From Chitinophagales bacterium (GTDB lineage: Bacteria; Bacteroidota; Bacteroidia; Chitinophagales; UBA2359), in the NCBI GenBank assembly GCA_041392475.1, contig JAWKLZ010000001.1, positions 2,542,001 through 2,606,000 of the forward strand: a DNA stretch of 64,000 nt, written 5' to 3'. Shown here piece by piece: positions 9,122 through 17,343 of this stretch (positions within the stretch are counted from its first letter, which is position 1; each line of letters starts with the position of its first letter). The position numbers were made by a program, and so were the translations under genes. Below the pieces are notes generated by a model. The model searched no databases and was not told the origin of the DNA. It saw only the letters and a list, made by a program, of their open reading frames with translations.

Positions 9122-9256
9122 CTGACCTTTCGCACCCTAAAATTCTATTTTTTGTATTAAAGTAACTATCCGATTATAGCAAACCTAAAAATCATTAAAT
9201 TAACAAAAAAATAGAATTTAAATGTTTGTTTATCAATAGTGGGTGCGGAAGGTCAG
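9122..9256. mobile_element. MITE-like insertion 2 (135 bp) in the transposase
   Basis: The 16-base ends CTGACCTTTCGCACCC and GGGTGCGGAAGGTCAG are inverted copies with one mismatch. A second inverted pair, AATTCTATTTTTT, lies further in. The element is flanked by a direct TTAAAG duplication (9116-9121 and 9257-9262). Excision joins CGT TTA AAG to GTA CGC TTA, restoring the transposase frame. The ends are unrelated to insertion 1, so a different transposase moved it. Confidence 0.85.
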
Positions 9257-9785
9257 TTAAAGGTACGCTTAATCCGAATTGAGTTAGACAATGGAGAAAT
9301 AGAAGTACTCATTACCTCTTTATTAGACCGACAAAAGTACGCTCATACCGATTTTAAACCTTTGTATCAACAGCGTTGGGGTAGTGAAACTTGCTATGAC
9401 ACCTTGAAAAATAAATTACAAATAGAGGTGGTTAGTGGACATTCCCCAGAAGCTGTTTTATTTACAAGATTTTCATGCAGCCTTAATCTTATCTAATTTA
9501 CAAAGTATTGTAGAACACGAATGTAGTGAAGAAGTAGCACAAGTCAATGAGCGTAGGGAATTAGATTATGCAGTGAATCAAAATGTAGCCATTGGATGTC
9601 TGAAATATCGAGTAGTACAATTATTTTTAGCAGAATAACCTGAACAAATACTTGACCAACTCAAAAGCTTATTTATTAAACATCTTGAGCCAATTCGCCC
9701 TCATAGGAGTTTTCCCAGAATCAAAACAATACAGCATTTGAACGGAAAATACAAGACACTGAAAAATTATCGAAGAGCTATTTGA

Positions 9786-10096
9786 CCCATAAATATAAAT
9801 GATAAAAAAACATTATTGGTTTCCGCATTGATTGTTTATATTACTTAAACCCACCCCTTACCCCTCCCAAGAGGGGAATTTCCCACTTGGTAAAAGTATT
9901 CCCCTCCTTGGAGGGGCAGGGGTGGGTTGCGATTTATTCCTTTTTAATGTGAAGACCTATAACTAACTCTCGAAATCCTTAACTTAATGACATTGGTCCG
10001 TTGTTCGCAAGTCCTTAAAATCGGAAGTATCTAAGACTAATGATTTCATAATGGAAAAATACAAAAAACATCTTTTTGAATTTTTGTATTTGAATT
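9786..10096. other. Intergenic interval with a long palindromic repeat
   Basis: No gene is visible. The main content is the GC-rich inverted repeat at 9848-9928. The rest is AT-rich without recognisable signals. Confidence 0.5.
9848..9928. repeat. GC-rich palindromic repeat (REP-like)
   Basis: Imperfect inverted arms of about 31 bases (9848-9879 and 9898-9928), beginning AACCCACCCC and ending GGGGTGGGTT, surround an 18-base loop. The sequence is much more GC-rich than its surroundings. Such CCCACCCC...CCCCTCC palindromes are dispersed in many Bacteroidota genomes. It could fold as an RNA hairpin downstream of the ABC gene that ends at 10097. Confidence 0.75.
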
Positions 10097-11944
10097 TTAC
10101 ATCTCTACCTCCTCCTTCACCAAACTCTCTTTCTCCAACTGCTTCGTATAAAGCTCATAATACGCACCCTTCAATCTCATCAACTCTTTGTGATTACCAT
10201 CTTCCACAATCTCCCCATGACTCATCACCAAAATGCGGTCGCAGTTTTTGATGGTCGACAGTCGGTGAGCAATAATCAAGGCAGTACGTCCTTGAATCAT
10301 CTGTTCGATGCTCGCCTGAATACGGGCTTCAGTCAAGGTGTCAATAGAAGAAGTCGCTTCGTCCATAATCAAGATGCGAGGGTCGGTCAATACTGCTCGG
10401 GCAAAAGAAATCAGTTGACGCTCACCCATCGAAAGTTTTTCGCCCCCCTCTCCTACTTCCTCCTCCAATCGGCTTACAAAATCCTCAGCACCCAACAACC
10501 TCAAAGCTGCAATGATGTCTTCATCCGTTGAATCTTGCCGCCCAAATTTCACATTGTCTCGAACCGTTCCCGAAAACAAATGCGGCGTTTGAAGCACTAC
10601 ACCGAGTTGAGAACGAAGACTCTGCAAAGATTTAGTCATGTAATCCTCACCATCAATTTTAATGGTACCGCTTGTAGGTTCATAAAAACGACACACAAGG
10701 TTCGTCACCGTCGTTTTACCCGCACCCGTTGCACCAACCAATGCAACCGACTGACCTGCTTCAATATGCAAATTGAAGTTTGGCAAAACCACCTTTTCCT
10801 CCACATACTCAAAACGGGTATTTTCAAACTGAATTTCGCCTTGTATTTCTCCAAAATCCGTTGCCCCTTCTTCGTCTTTTATCGTTACTTCTTCGTCAAT
10901 CAGCGAAAAAATGCGTTCGCCTGCCGACAAACTACCTTGCGCCATCGCATAGAATCGAGCAATGTCCAAAATCGGCATAAATATCTGAGTAGCATAACTA
11001 AAGAAAGCTGCAAGTGTTCCGATAGTAATGCCCGTAGGTATCGCCAACGCCATTTGCCCACCTAAAAACAAGACCAATCCACCAGCCGCCGAACCAATAA
11101 AAATCACCAAAGGCATATACATTGCTGTATAATATTGCGCCATGAAAGATGATTTTCTCATGTTGTCGCTCAATCCCCTAAATTCTCTGCTTACTCTTTC
11201 TTCTTGAGCGGTGATTTTGTTAACCTGCACACCGTTGTTGTGTTCTGTAAAACTTGCGGTCAGTTCGCTGTTGATTTTTCGAGATTCACGAGAATACTTC
11301 AAAATCAGCATTCGGATTTTGACCGAAACCAAAACCAATATCGGTATGGCAGCTAATACGATTAGTGTCAATTGCCAATTGAAGAACAACATGATCGACA
11401 AGCAGATTGTAATCATGGTCATTCCCCAAATACACTCCAAAAATCCCCACGAAATCAACTCTACCACTCGCTCGGTATCGGAGGTAATCCTCGACAACAA
11501 CCAACCAGAAGCTGATTTATCGTAATAGGAAAAGGATAATTTTTGCAGTTTGTGAAACATTTCTTTACGAAGGTCATACATGACCGTTTCTTGTATGTAA
11601 CCCGCAGATCTGATAAAGAAAAATACGCATATCACTTGAAAAATACCATTGGCTAAAAACAAGCATCCATACCACCAAAGCCCACTCCAATCGGGGTCGG
11701 GGGTAATTCCTTTGTCCCAGCTTTTTTGATAGACTTCAACAAGTGGTGTAATCACATCGTCTAAAAAAAACATCCATATCGCTGGAAATATGGCATCGCT
11801 AATCGCTACCAATACGACCGATACAATGAATCCCCAAAACATGGATTTGTAGCTCATCGCATAGCTAAAAATACGCTTCAAAAAGGGAGTCAGTGCTCCT
11901 ATATCTTTGAATTGTTCGTCTTCTGATTGTTTGTATTGTTGCAT
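10097..11944 (-). CDS. ABC exporter subunit with canonical Walker B glutamate
   Basis: A 615-residue half-transporter with an N-terminal six-helix exporter membrane domain (about residues 25-340) and a C-terminal ATPase domain. The ATPase shows Walker A GATGAGKTT, a signature LSMGERQ, Walker B ILIMDEATSSID with the catalytic Glu, and the H-loop IIAHRLST. It belongs to the MsbA/MdlB/BmrA multidrug or lipid exporter class. A second half-transporter lies upstream on the same strand, 157 bases away, with an Asp in place of the Walker B Glu. This pairing suggests a heterodimer in which this subunit supplies the hydrolytically active Walker motifs. The substrate is unknown. Confidence 0.93.
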   Translation of the reverse strand: MQQYKQSEDEQFKDIGALTPFLKRIFSYAMSYKSMFWGFIVSVVLVAISDAIFPAIWMFFLDDVITPLVEVYQKSWDKGITPDPDWSGLWWYGCLFLANGIFQVICVFFFIRSAGYIQETVMYDLRKEMFHKLQKLSFSYYDKSASGWLLSRITSDTERVVELISWGFLECIWGMTMITICLSIMLFFNWQLTLIVLAAIPILVLVSVKIRMLILKYSRESRKINSELTASFTEHNNGVQVNKITAQEERVSREFRGLSDNMRKSSFMAQYYTAMYMPLVIFIGSAAGGLVLFLGGQMALAIPTGITIGTLAAFFSYATQIFMPILDIARFYAMAQGSLSAGERIFSLIDEEVTIKDEEGATDFGEIQGEIQFENTRFEYVEEKVVLPNFNLHIEAGQSVALVGATGAGKTTVTNLVCRFYEPTSGTIKIDGEDYMTKSLQSLRSQLGVVLQTPHLFSGTVRDNVKFGRQDSTDEDIIAALRLLGAEDFVSRLEEEVGEGGEKLSMGERQLISFARAVLTDPRILIMDEATSSIDTLTEARIQASIEQMIQGRTALIIAHRLSTIKNCDRILVMSHGEIVEDGNHKELMRLKGAYYELYTKQLEKESLVKEEVEM

Positions 11945-11983
11945 TTTTTATTGTTGTGTTAATGTGTTGGGGTTTATGATTTT

Positions 11984-12012
11984 GTAGAGACGTTTTACCA
12001 AAACGTCTCTAC
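11984..12012. repeat. Short perfect palindrome between the two ABC genes
   Basis: GTAGAGACGTTTT pairs perfectly with AAAACGTCTCTAC across three bases. It could be an RNA hairpin or a dispersed palindromic repeat. There is no T-tract directly after it on the minus strand, so termination is uncertain. Confidence 0.65.
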
Positions 12013-12043
12013 GCATTTCGATATCCTTCAAACCCTACAAAAA

Positions 12044-12099
12044 AAACTCTGTGCCTCCGTGTTCATTCAAAAAAAAAAACTCCGTGCCTCTGTGTTCAT
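12044..12099. repeat. Tandem pair of a dispersed 23-base repeat
   Basis: Two copies, 33 bases apart, of AAACTCYGTGCCTCYGTGTT-CAT (12044-12066 and 12077-12099). A related sequence occurs inverted at about 38809-38838, and a looser one near 42485. It sits directly after the stop codon of the upstream ABC gene. Confidence 0.6.
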
Positions 12100-12101
12100 C
12101 G

Positions 12102-13925
12102 CTAAAGAAGTTCCGCCTCCATTTCTGCTTGCACTTCATAAACATTTCGATAAAACCCAGGCTTCTTGGACAATTCAAGGTGATTCCCTTCGGCAGTCAC
12201 CTTCCCTTTCTCGATGACAATAATCTTGTCCGCACGTTGAACAGAAGTAATTCGATGAGCAATAATAATAGTCGTTTTGTCTTTCACTTTCTCTTTCAAA
12301 GACATTTGAATATTGTATTCTGTTTCTGTATCAACAGCCGAAGTCGCATCGTCCAAAACCAAAATATCCGTAGATTCCAAAAGCGTTCGAGCAAGCGTAA
12401 CCCGCTGTTTTTGCCCTCCCGAAAGCGTGACTCCCTTCTCTCCCACCAAAGTATCATATCCCTCAGGGAAAACGTGCATAATGTCGTGAATACTTGCCGC
12501 TTTTGCAGCATCAATGATTTCATCTTCGTCCACTCTCGTTTGTGTATAAGCGATGTTGCCCTTGATGGTGGTCGAAAACAAAAACGCCTTTTGCAGCACT
12601 AGCCCAATCTGTTTTCGGAGATAGGTTTTGCTATACAATTGCAGGGATTTGCCATCCAAGAAAATTTCGCCTTTGGTGGGTTCAAAAAATCGGGTAAGCA
12701 AGGCAATAATCGTGGTTTTTCCTGCGCCTGTTGGTCCCATCAGTGCAACTTGCTGTCCTGCTGCAATTTTGAAACTCACATCCTGCAATACATATTCATT
12801 TTCTTTGGCATCAGGATATTGAAACCACACGTTTTTAAAGACAATTTCTCCCTTCAATCCTCCACCTTCAATGCCTGAATAATCTTCTTCGGGTTCATCC
12901 ATAATTTTGGAGATTCGTTCCATAGCCACCATTGCCATACCCATTTGCGACACAACCCTACCGAGTCGGCGCATAGGAAAAGTCACCATGATGGCATAGG
13001 TATAAAAACTGGTCAGTTCACCAACTGTTATTTGATTGGTCAAAGCATAATACCCTCCTGCCATAATAGAGGCAGCGATTTGGAAGTGAATCATGGTATC
13101 CGAAAAAGGCCAAAAGAAAGCGTGTAGCATGGCGTGTTTTTTGCCAATCGTCAATTTTCTTTGGTTCTGACTTTCAAATTTTTCTATCTCCGAATCCTCT
13201 TGTGCAAAGGCTTGCACGACTCGAATTCCTGACAGATTTTCTTCTGCAATACCAGTGAGTTTATCTTGTTCTGCTTCATGTTTCTCCCATACCTTTTGCT
13301 CTTTTCTGAAAAAGATGTAAGAAGTTCCAACCACTATTGGAACAGAAGCAATGGCTATCAAGGAATAAGTGAGGTGAACCGATGCCATCATCCAAAAGGA
13401 AAAAACAAAAATGGAACTCAACAAGATGACATCTACCACTTGATTGAGCATAAATCGGCGTACCGTTTCGACATCTCCCGTGCTTTTTTGAATAATTTCA
13501 CCCGTTGAAGTAGTGGCGTGAAAGGTCAGGGGAACTTTTTGAAGGTGGGCAAATAGCTTGTCTCGAAATTGCTTGATGGCTTTTTCGGTACAGTAGGACG
13601 AAATGGCACTGGAGGCAAACATGGATGCCCCTCGAAAAAAGGCAATACCCAGATATACAAGACCTAAACAGAGTAATACCCAAACCAAATTTCCCATAGT
13701 GAGGTCGGGAATGATGTTGTAAATCCACTGTGCAAATGTGTCGTTTGTGGTAGCTTGTTGTGTGCCATTAGACTGAAAATACACGATTACTCCGTCAATG
13801 GTGACTTGCAATACTTTGGGTTCCAACATTCTAATAAAGGTGGAAAATATGAGCAGTAATGCTGCACCAAAATAATAGTGTTTCCATTTGTCAAGGATGG
13901 AAAAGAGTTTGTAAAAATTGTGCAT
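12102..13925 (-). CDS. ABC exporter subunit with degenerate Walker B (Asp for Glu)
   Basis: A 607-residue half-transporter starting at ATG 13925 (MHNFYKLFSILDKW). The longer frame to 14015 begins with GTG and reads through a terminator hairpin, so it is rejected. The exporter membrane domain (about residues 15-320) is followed by an ATPase domain with Walker A GPTGAGKTT, signature LSGGQKQR, and Walker B ILVLDDATSAVD, where the usual catalytic Glu is Asp. In heterodimeric exporters such as TM287/288 and BmrCD, one subunit carries exactly this change. Its partner is most likely the downstream ABC gene. The gene is preceded by a strong hairpin and T-run only 16 bases before the start. Confidence 0.92.
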   Translation of the reverse strand: MHNFYKLFSILDKWKHYYFGAALLLIFSTFIRMLEPKVLQVTIDGVIVYFQSNGTQQATTNDTFAQWIYNIIPDLTMGNLVWVLLCLGLVYLGIAFFRGASMFASSAISSYCTEKAIKQFRDKLFAHLQKVPLTFHATTSTGEIIQKSTGDVETVRRFMLNQVVDVILLSSIFVFSFWMMASVHLTYSLIAIASVPIVVGTSYIFFRKEQKVWEKHEAEQDKLTGIAEENLSGIRVVQAFAQEDSEIEKFESQNQRKLTIGKKHAMLHAFFWPFSDTMIHFQIAASIMAGGYYALTNQITVGELTSFYTYAIMVTFPMRRLGRVVSQMGMAMVAMERISKIMDEPEEDYSGIEGGGLKGEIVFKNVWFQYPDAKENEYVLQDVSFKIAAGQQVALMGPTGAGKTTIIALLTRFFEPTKGEIFLDGKSLQLYSKTYLRKQIGLVLQKAFLFSTTIKGNIAYTQTRVDEDEIIDAAKAASIHDIMHVFPEGYDTLVGEKGVTLSGGQKQRVTLARTLLESTDILVLDDATSAVDTETEYNIQMSLKEKVKDKTTIIIAHRITSVQRADKIIVIEKGKVTAEGNHLELSKKPGFYRNVYEVQAEMEAELL

Positions 13926-13940
13926 AGTTGAAGAATTAGG

Positions 13941-13983
13941 TAAAAAAAAACCGCAAGCATCGTTTTGATAATGCTTGCGGTTT
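13941..13983 (-). terminator. Terminator or attenuator in front of the ABC exporter genes
   Basis: A perfect 13-bp stem (AAACCGCAAGCAT with ATGCTTGCGGTTT, 10-base loop) is followed on the minus strand by nine T. It ends 16 bases before the ABC start codon and follows a 38-codon reading frame. It may terminate that small gene, or attenuate read-through into the exporter operon. Confidence 0.85.
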
Positions 13984-14011
13984 ACATGAAAATATAACTT
14001 ATATGAAAAAA

Positions 14012-14128
14012 TCACATAAAATACCTTATATGCCGCAAGCCTTCTCCTTCCACATCTTTGGTGAATGTGGTTTCAACCATTGAAGGTTGATTGAAGATTA
14101 CGCTATATGTGTTTTTAGTGATGTTCAT
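14012..14128 (-). CDS. Probable 38-residue small protein
   Basis: A short reading frame, ATG 14128 to TGA 14012, beginning MNITKNTYSVIFNQPSMVE and ending in GLRHIRYFM. It is not hydrophobic and has no Cys. It lies in the 349-base gap between the acidic unknown protein and the ABC exporter pair, with a strong terminator 29 bases after its stop. The combination of balanced amino-acid composition and a dedicated terminator makes a real small gene plausible. It could be a leader peptide, or a peptide or signal handled by the neighbouring exporter, but nothing in the sequence proves either. Confidence 0.45.
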   Translation of the reverse strand: MNITKNTYSVIFNQPSMVETTFTKDVEGEGLRHIRYFM

Positions 14129-14274
14129 CAAATTTCTATTTTGTTAGATAATTGTGATTGATAATTTGAAGAATGATATATGTTGATTGAAATGGTTGTT
14201 TTCAGCTTATGTTTGGCAAACGAAAGGATTTTTCAAAAAGTTCCATCACCTTCCATTTTTTTCTAAAAAATTAC

Positions 14275-15666
14275 TCAGTCCAAAAAACATTTTCTGATAA
14301 CCTCCTTAAAATCTTTGACTACGGGATCATCGCTGTCCCAACCATAATCGTGAACCAAATTCAGATTAACATAGGTTAGTGCTTGTATATACCCTTCACT
14401 AGTGGCAATATCATCCACTGCTTTGTTGTAGGCATTGTTGTCTCCTTTAAACAGCTGATTGATAAACGCAAATCGCTGATTGAAGCTAACATCCATTTTT
14501 CTACTTGCACCATTTTTCTTCTCTTTTCCTGCATTTCTGGCCAATACATCATTCAACTCCAAAGCAACAGTTTCGTCCTCTCCACTGTAGTAATCATCCT
14601 CAAAATCAAAATCATCTTCTCTAGGTGTTGAACTTTTGACAATATCTTCCAAGATTTGTGTTCTCACAGAGTTATCATCTGTCAAAACAGGTTGATGCAC
14701 AGGCTTTTCTATTTCTTCAGGCTCTTCGTCCATGAAATTTCGTGCCACCTCTCTAGGGTTGATAATGGATGTCGCCCCTTCTTCTCTTTTATTTGGCTGG
14801 ATAATAGTGGTCGCATCGTCTTCTTCCGTTGAGGAATGAATAATAATCGTTGCATTTTCCTCCTCTTCCGCTTTGGAGTGAACAAGAGGAGTTATATCAT
14901 CCTCTTTGGCCTCATGCATCTTTACACCAGCATTCTCTTCCGTTTCCTTCAGTTTTGCCAGAGTACGCTGCAATTTTTCTGCAATGGGAATATTCTCAGA
15001 TACATTCGCTGATGTTTTTTCAAAAATCACCGTAGCTGCGTTGTTGTCCTCATTGTATTCATCCATCTTTTCCTGCCCATTCACTTCCAAATCTCCTTCA
15101 AAAAAATGGGTATCTATGTCCATCAAACTTGTAGCATCATCCGATGTATCTTCTTCTACCTCGTGTGCTTCAGTGTCTTTCTCTACTTCCAAAATCATTT
15201 CATTAATGATTTCCTCCTTCGATACACTCTCTATAGGCAATATTTCCTCCTCTTTCTCTGAAACAATAGCTGGAGTTTCTTCCTTTTCTTCAAAATGCAC
15301 AGAGTCCTCTATCGTTTCTTCCTTTACAGTTGTAGATTTCTCTAAGTCTAAGATAAAGGCTTCGTTTTCTTCCACAGAAGATGTTTCGATAGGCAAGACC
15401 AGTTCTTTTGCTTCTTCTTTAATAGATGCAACTTGGTCTTCAATTTTGGCTTTTATATGGTTGATGGATGACTTTGAAGAATCTGCCTTAGGGTTTGTTT
15501 CTCGCTCCAATGCAAGCACTTGATCATATAGTTCTACCGCATATTGCTTCAATAGCGCAATTTCGAGTTGATTCGTTTGAGCATTACTCTTTCGAATGCT
15601 CTTGAATAAATAACTAATCTTGCCAACAGAAACCGCCAGTTGATTGATTAATTGCGTATTTTTCAT
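14275..15666 (-). CDS. Large acidic protein with conserved C-terminal domain
   Basis: A 463-residue protein of unknown function. Residues 1-70 form a helical domain (QLAVSVGKISYLFKSIRK), residues about 70-375 are a low-complexity Glu/Asp/Thr/Ile-rich region likely to be disordered, and residues about 380-463 form an ordered C-terminal domain (MDVSFNQRFAFINQLFKG ... NLVHDYGWDSDDPVVKDF). The last block resembles a domain seen at the C-terminus of other Bacteroidota hypothetical proteins. There is no signal peptide or membrane helix. The repeated motif (A/T)TxII in the disordered part (ATVIF, ATIIIH, ATTIIQ, ATSIIN) is unusual and may be a set of short binding motifs. Confidence 0.75.
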   Translation of the reverse strand: MKNTQLINQLAVSVGKISYLFKSIRKSNAQTNQLEIALLKQYAVELYDQVLALERETNPKADSSKSSINHIKAKIEDQVASIKEEAKELVLPIETSSVEENEAFILDLEKSTTVKEETIEDSVHFEEKEETPAIVSEKEEEILPIESVSKEEIINEMILEVEKDTEAHEVEEDTSDDATSLMDIDTHFFEGDLEVNGQEKMDEYNEDNNAATVIFEKTSANVSENIPIAEKLQRTLAKLKETEENAGVKMHEAKEDDITPLVHSKAEEEENATIIIHSSTEEDDATTIIQPNKREEGATSIINPREVARNFMDEEPEEIEKPVHQPVLTDDNSVRTQILEDIVKSSTPREDDFDFEDDYYSGEDETVALELNDVLARNAGKEKKNGASRKMDVSFNQRFAFINQLFKGDNNAYNKAVDDIATSEGYIQALTYVNLNLVHDYGWDSDDPVVKDFKEVIRKCFLD

Positions 15667-15832
15667 AAACTTTTTTAGGAGTTATTGTAAATTAAATAGG
15701 TGTTTGTTTGATTTAGCAAAATCTATACCGTATTGAAGCAAGACTAGTCTAAATCAAAAGATAATGCTAATTTTGCTTGCTGAACCTTAAAGTTATAAAT
15801 TTTTCTGATAAAAGAAGCTAAATCAACAGCAA

Positions 15833-16396
15833 ATGTTTTTAGAACCCAAAGTGAAAAAAGGCTGGATTGAAGTAGTTTGCGGCTCCATGTTTTCGGGGAA
15901 AACAGAAGAACTAATTCGCCGTTTGAAACGTGCTAAATTTGCCAATCAAACCGTCGAAATCTTCAAACCATTAATAGATAACCGTTATCACAAGAGTGAT
16001 ATTGTGTCTCATGATGCCAATAGTATCCATTCTACCCCCATCAGCAGTTCCCAGAACATTTTGCTTTTGGCACAAAATGTGGAAGTTGTAGGCATTGATG
16101 AAGCTCAGTTTTTGGACATGGAGTTACCCAATGTCTGTAATCAATTGGCAAATAGAGGTATTCGAGTCATAGTTGCAGGTTTGGATATGGATTACAGCGG
16201 CAAGCCTTTTGGCCCATTGCCACAAGTATTGTCTATGGCGGAATACATCACCAAACTCCATGCTATTTGTATGCAGTGCGGTAATCTTGCCAACTATTCT
16301 TACCGCAAAAAAAATATAGACGAACAAGTGGTCTTAGGAGAGAAGGATTTGTATGAGCCTCGGTGTCGAAGTTGTTACCACAAAGGCGATAAGTAG
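15833..16396 (+). CDS. tdk: Thymidine kinase (type II)
   Basis: A 187-residue salvage enzyme that phosphorylates thymidine with ATP to give dTMP. The P-loop is GSMFSGKT (residues 17-24), the catalytic Glu lies in GIDEAQF (Glu90), and the zinc-binding lasso domain has the four expected cysteines: Cys146 and Cys149 (CMQC), Cys178 and Cys181 (CRSC). The YSYRK segment after the first Cys pair is part of the thymidine-binding lasso. It is expected to be a cytosolic homotetramer. It is transcribed divergently from the acidic protein gene. Confidence 0.97.
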   Translation: MFLEPKVKKGWIEVVCGSMFSGKTEELIRRLKRAKFANQTVEIFKPLIDNRYHKSDIVSHDANSIHSTPISSSQNILLLAQNVEVVGIDEAQFLDMELPNVCNQLANRGIRVIVAGLDMDYSGKPFGPLPQVLSMAEYITKLHAICMQCGNLANYSYRKKNIDEQVVLGEKDLYEPRCRSCYHKGDK

Positions 16397-16402
16397 TTTA
16401 GA

Positions 16403-16541
16403 CTTTGGACGAAAGATTAAAGACAAAAGGCTATAAATCATTAACAGCAAACAAATTAAGCAAAATTTCATTTTCAATGCAATTTACCCACAACCAAATA
16501 CTTACTTCTTTTGTCTTTATGCTTATGTATTTCGTCCAAAG
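16403..16541. repeat. Inverted-repeat element, copy 1 (139 bp)
   Basis: The outer arms are CTTTGGACGAAA (16403-16414) and TTTCGTCCAAAG (16530-16541). The inner arms are TAAAGACAAAAG and CTTTTGTCTTTA (16508-16519). No gene lies inside. A related, more divergent copy lies at about 22595-22712, sharing ACATAAGCATAAAGA. It is probably a MITE or REP-like family. Confidence 0.65.
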
Positions 16542-16639
16542 ACCAAAGCCAATCAACTAATTACGCTCTAATTGGTTGTACTATGTCCAAACAACTATTT
16601 ATTGACAACAGCCGTTTAATTAAAAAACATTTCCAAAAC

Positions 16640-17266
16640 ATGCGAATATTTCTGCTTTTTGCCCTCCTCACCTTGCTATCTTACCAAGATATAGCTGCTC
16701 AACGGCTACCTGTTCAATTGACAGGTGTGGTCATGTCGAGCGACAGTATTCAACCTGTTTTTTATGCCACTATCCGTGTGCCTGGCACCAATCGGGGAAC
16801 AATCAGCGATTTAAATGGTTATTTTTCCTTTGTTGTGGCAGCAGGAGATGAAGTCGTTTTTTCTGCAGTAGGCTACCAAAAACAAAAAGTCAGGATTCCC
16901 GATGGCTTCAAACACGATAGCTATTCCATCATTCAAATGATGGAACGTGATACGATTTTGCTCAATGAAGCAGTCGTTTACCCTTGGCCCAAACCCGAAG
17001 AATTCAAAGAGGCTTTTCTAACCCTCGAAGTACCCGATGATGACTATCAACGCGCCAAACGCAACTTGGCGAGAGAAACTTTGGCTGAAATTGGTGAAGT
17101 AATGGCAATGGACGGCGGTGAAAACTACAACTACCGTGCTCGCACCTACTCCCAGAACCTCTATACAGCAGGTCAAATGCAAAGGCAACGCATTTTTGAA
17201 CCCCTGGCGTGGGTAGAGTTTATCAAGGCATTGAAGCGAGGAGATTTTAAGAAAAAAAATAACTAA
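16640..17266 (+). CDS. Secreted protein with carboxypeptidase-regulatory-like domain
   Basis: A 208-residue predicted periplasmic or outer-membrane-associated protein. ATG 16640 begins a signal peptide (MRIFLLFALLTLLSYQDIAA). An upstream frame to 16511 would add 43 residues, including part of the inverted repeat, and is rejected. Residues about 25-110 form a CarboxypepD_reg-like beta sandwich: LTGVVMSSDSIQPVFYATI, GTISDLNGYFSF and a VFSAVGYQK strand, as at the front of many Bacteroidota outer-membrane proteins. The second half is charged and helical with no barrel domain. It may be an envelope adaptor; the exact role is unknown. Confidence 0.75.
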   Translation: MRIFLLFALLTLLSYQDIAAQRLPVQLTGVVMSSDSIQPVFYATIRVPGTNRGTISDLNGYFSFVVAAGDEVVFSAVGYQKQKVRIPDGFKHDSYSIIQMMERDTILLNEAVVYPWPKPEEFKEAFLTLEVPDDDYQRAKRNLARETLAEIGEVMAMDGGENYNYRARTYSQNLYTAGQMQRQRIFEPLAWVEFIKALKRGDFKKKNN

Positions 17267-17343
17267 ATAACGGCATCTAAATCAGATTGTTGAAAATTTC
17301 AAATGTACAACTTATTTTTTGACCGTTACTAATGTTCATTACA

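Larger units (their letters stand above)
8083..9785 (+). pseudogene. IS4-type transposase, inactivated
   Basis: Remains of a DDE transposase of the IS4 group. Conceptual joining gives an N-terminal segment (QIISELKSFLTTAY), the FSIARKKLKPTFFEDWNE region, a catalytic-core segment with LKATDGSTAYLF, and the C-terminal YQQRWGSETCYDTLKNKL block characteristic of IS4 enzymes (Y-x2-R-x3-E-x6-K). Five kinds of damage are visible: insertion of a 226-bp element after 8188, two single-base losses in T-runs near 8440 and 8500, a 135-bp element after 9121, a one-base gain in a T-run near 9457 and an in-frame TAA at 9636-9638. Removing the two elements with one copy of each target duplication restores the codons at both junctions. 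The terminal repeats of the IS itself could not be identified. Confidence 0.88.

Noticed and set aside
10190..11065. Long plus-strand frames opposite the ABC exporter genes
   Set aside because: Antisense shadows of conserved ATPase coding sequence, with no features of their own.
13926..14015. N-terminal extension of the ABC exporter gene from a GTG at 14015
   Set aside because: It would translate a strong terminator hairpin; MHNFYKL at 13925 fits the exporter family.
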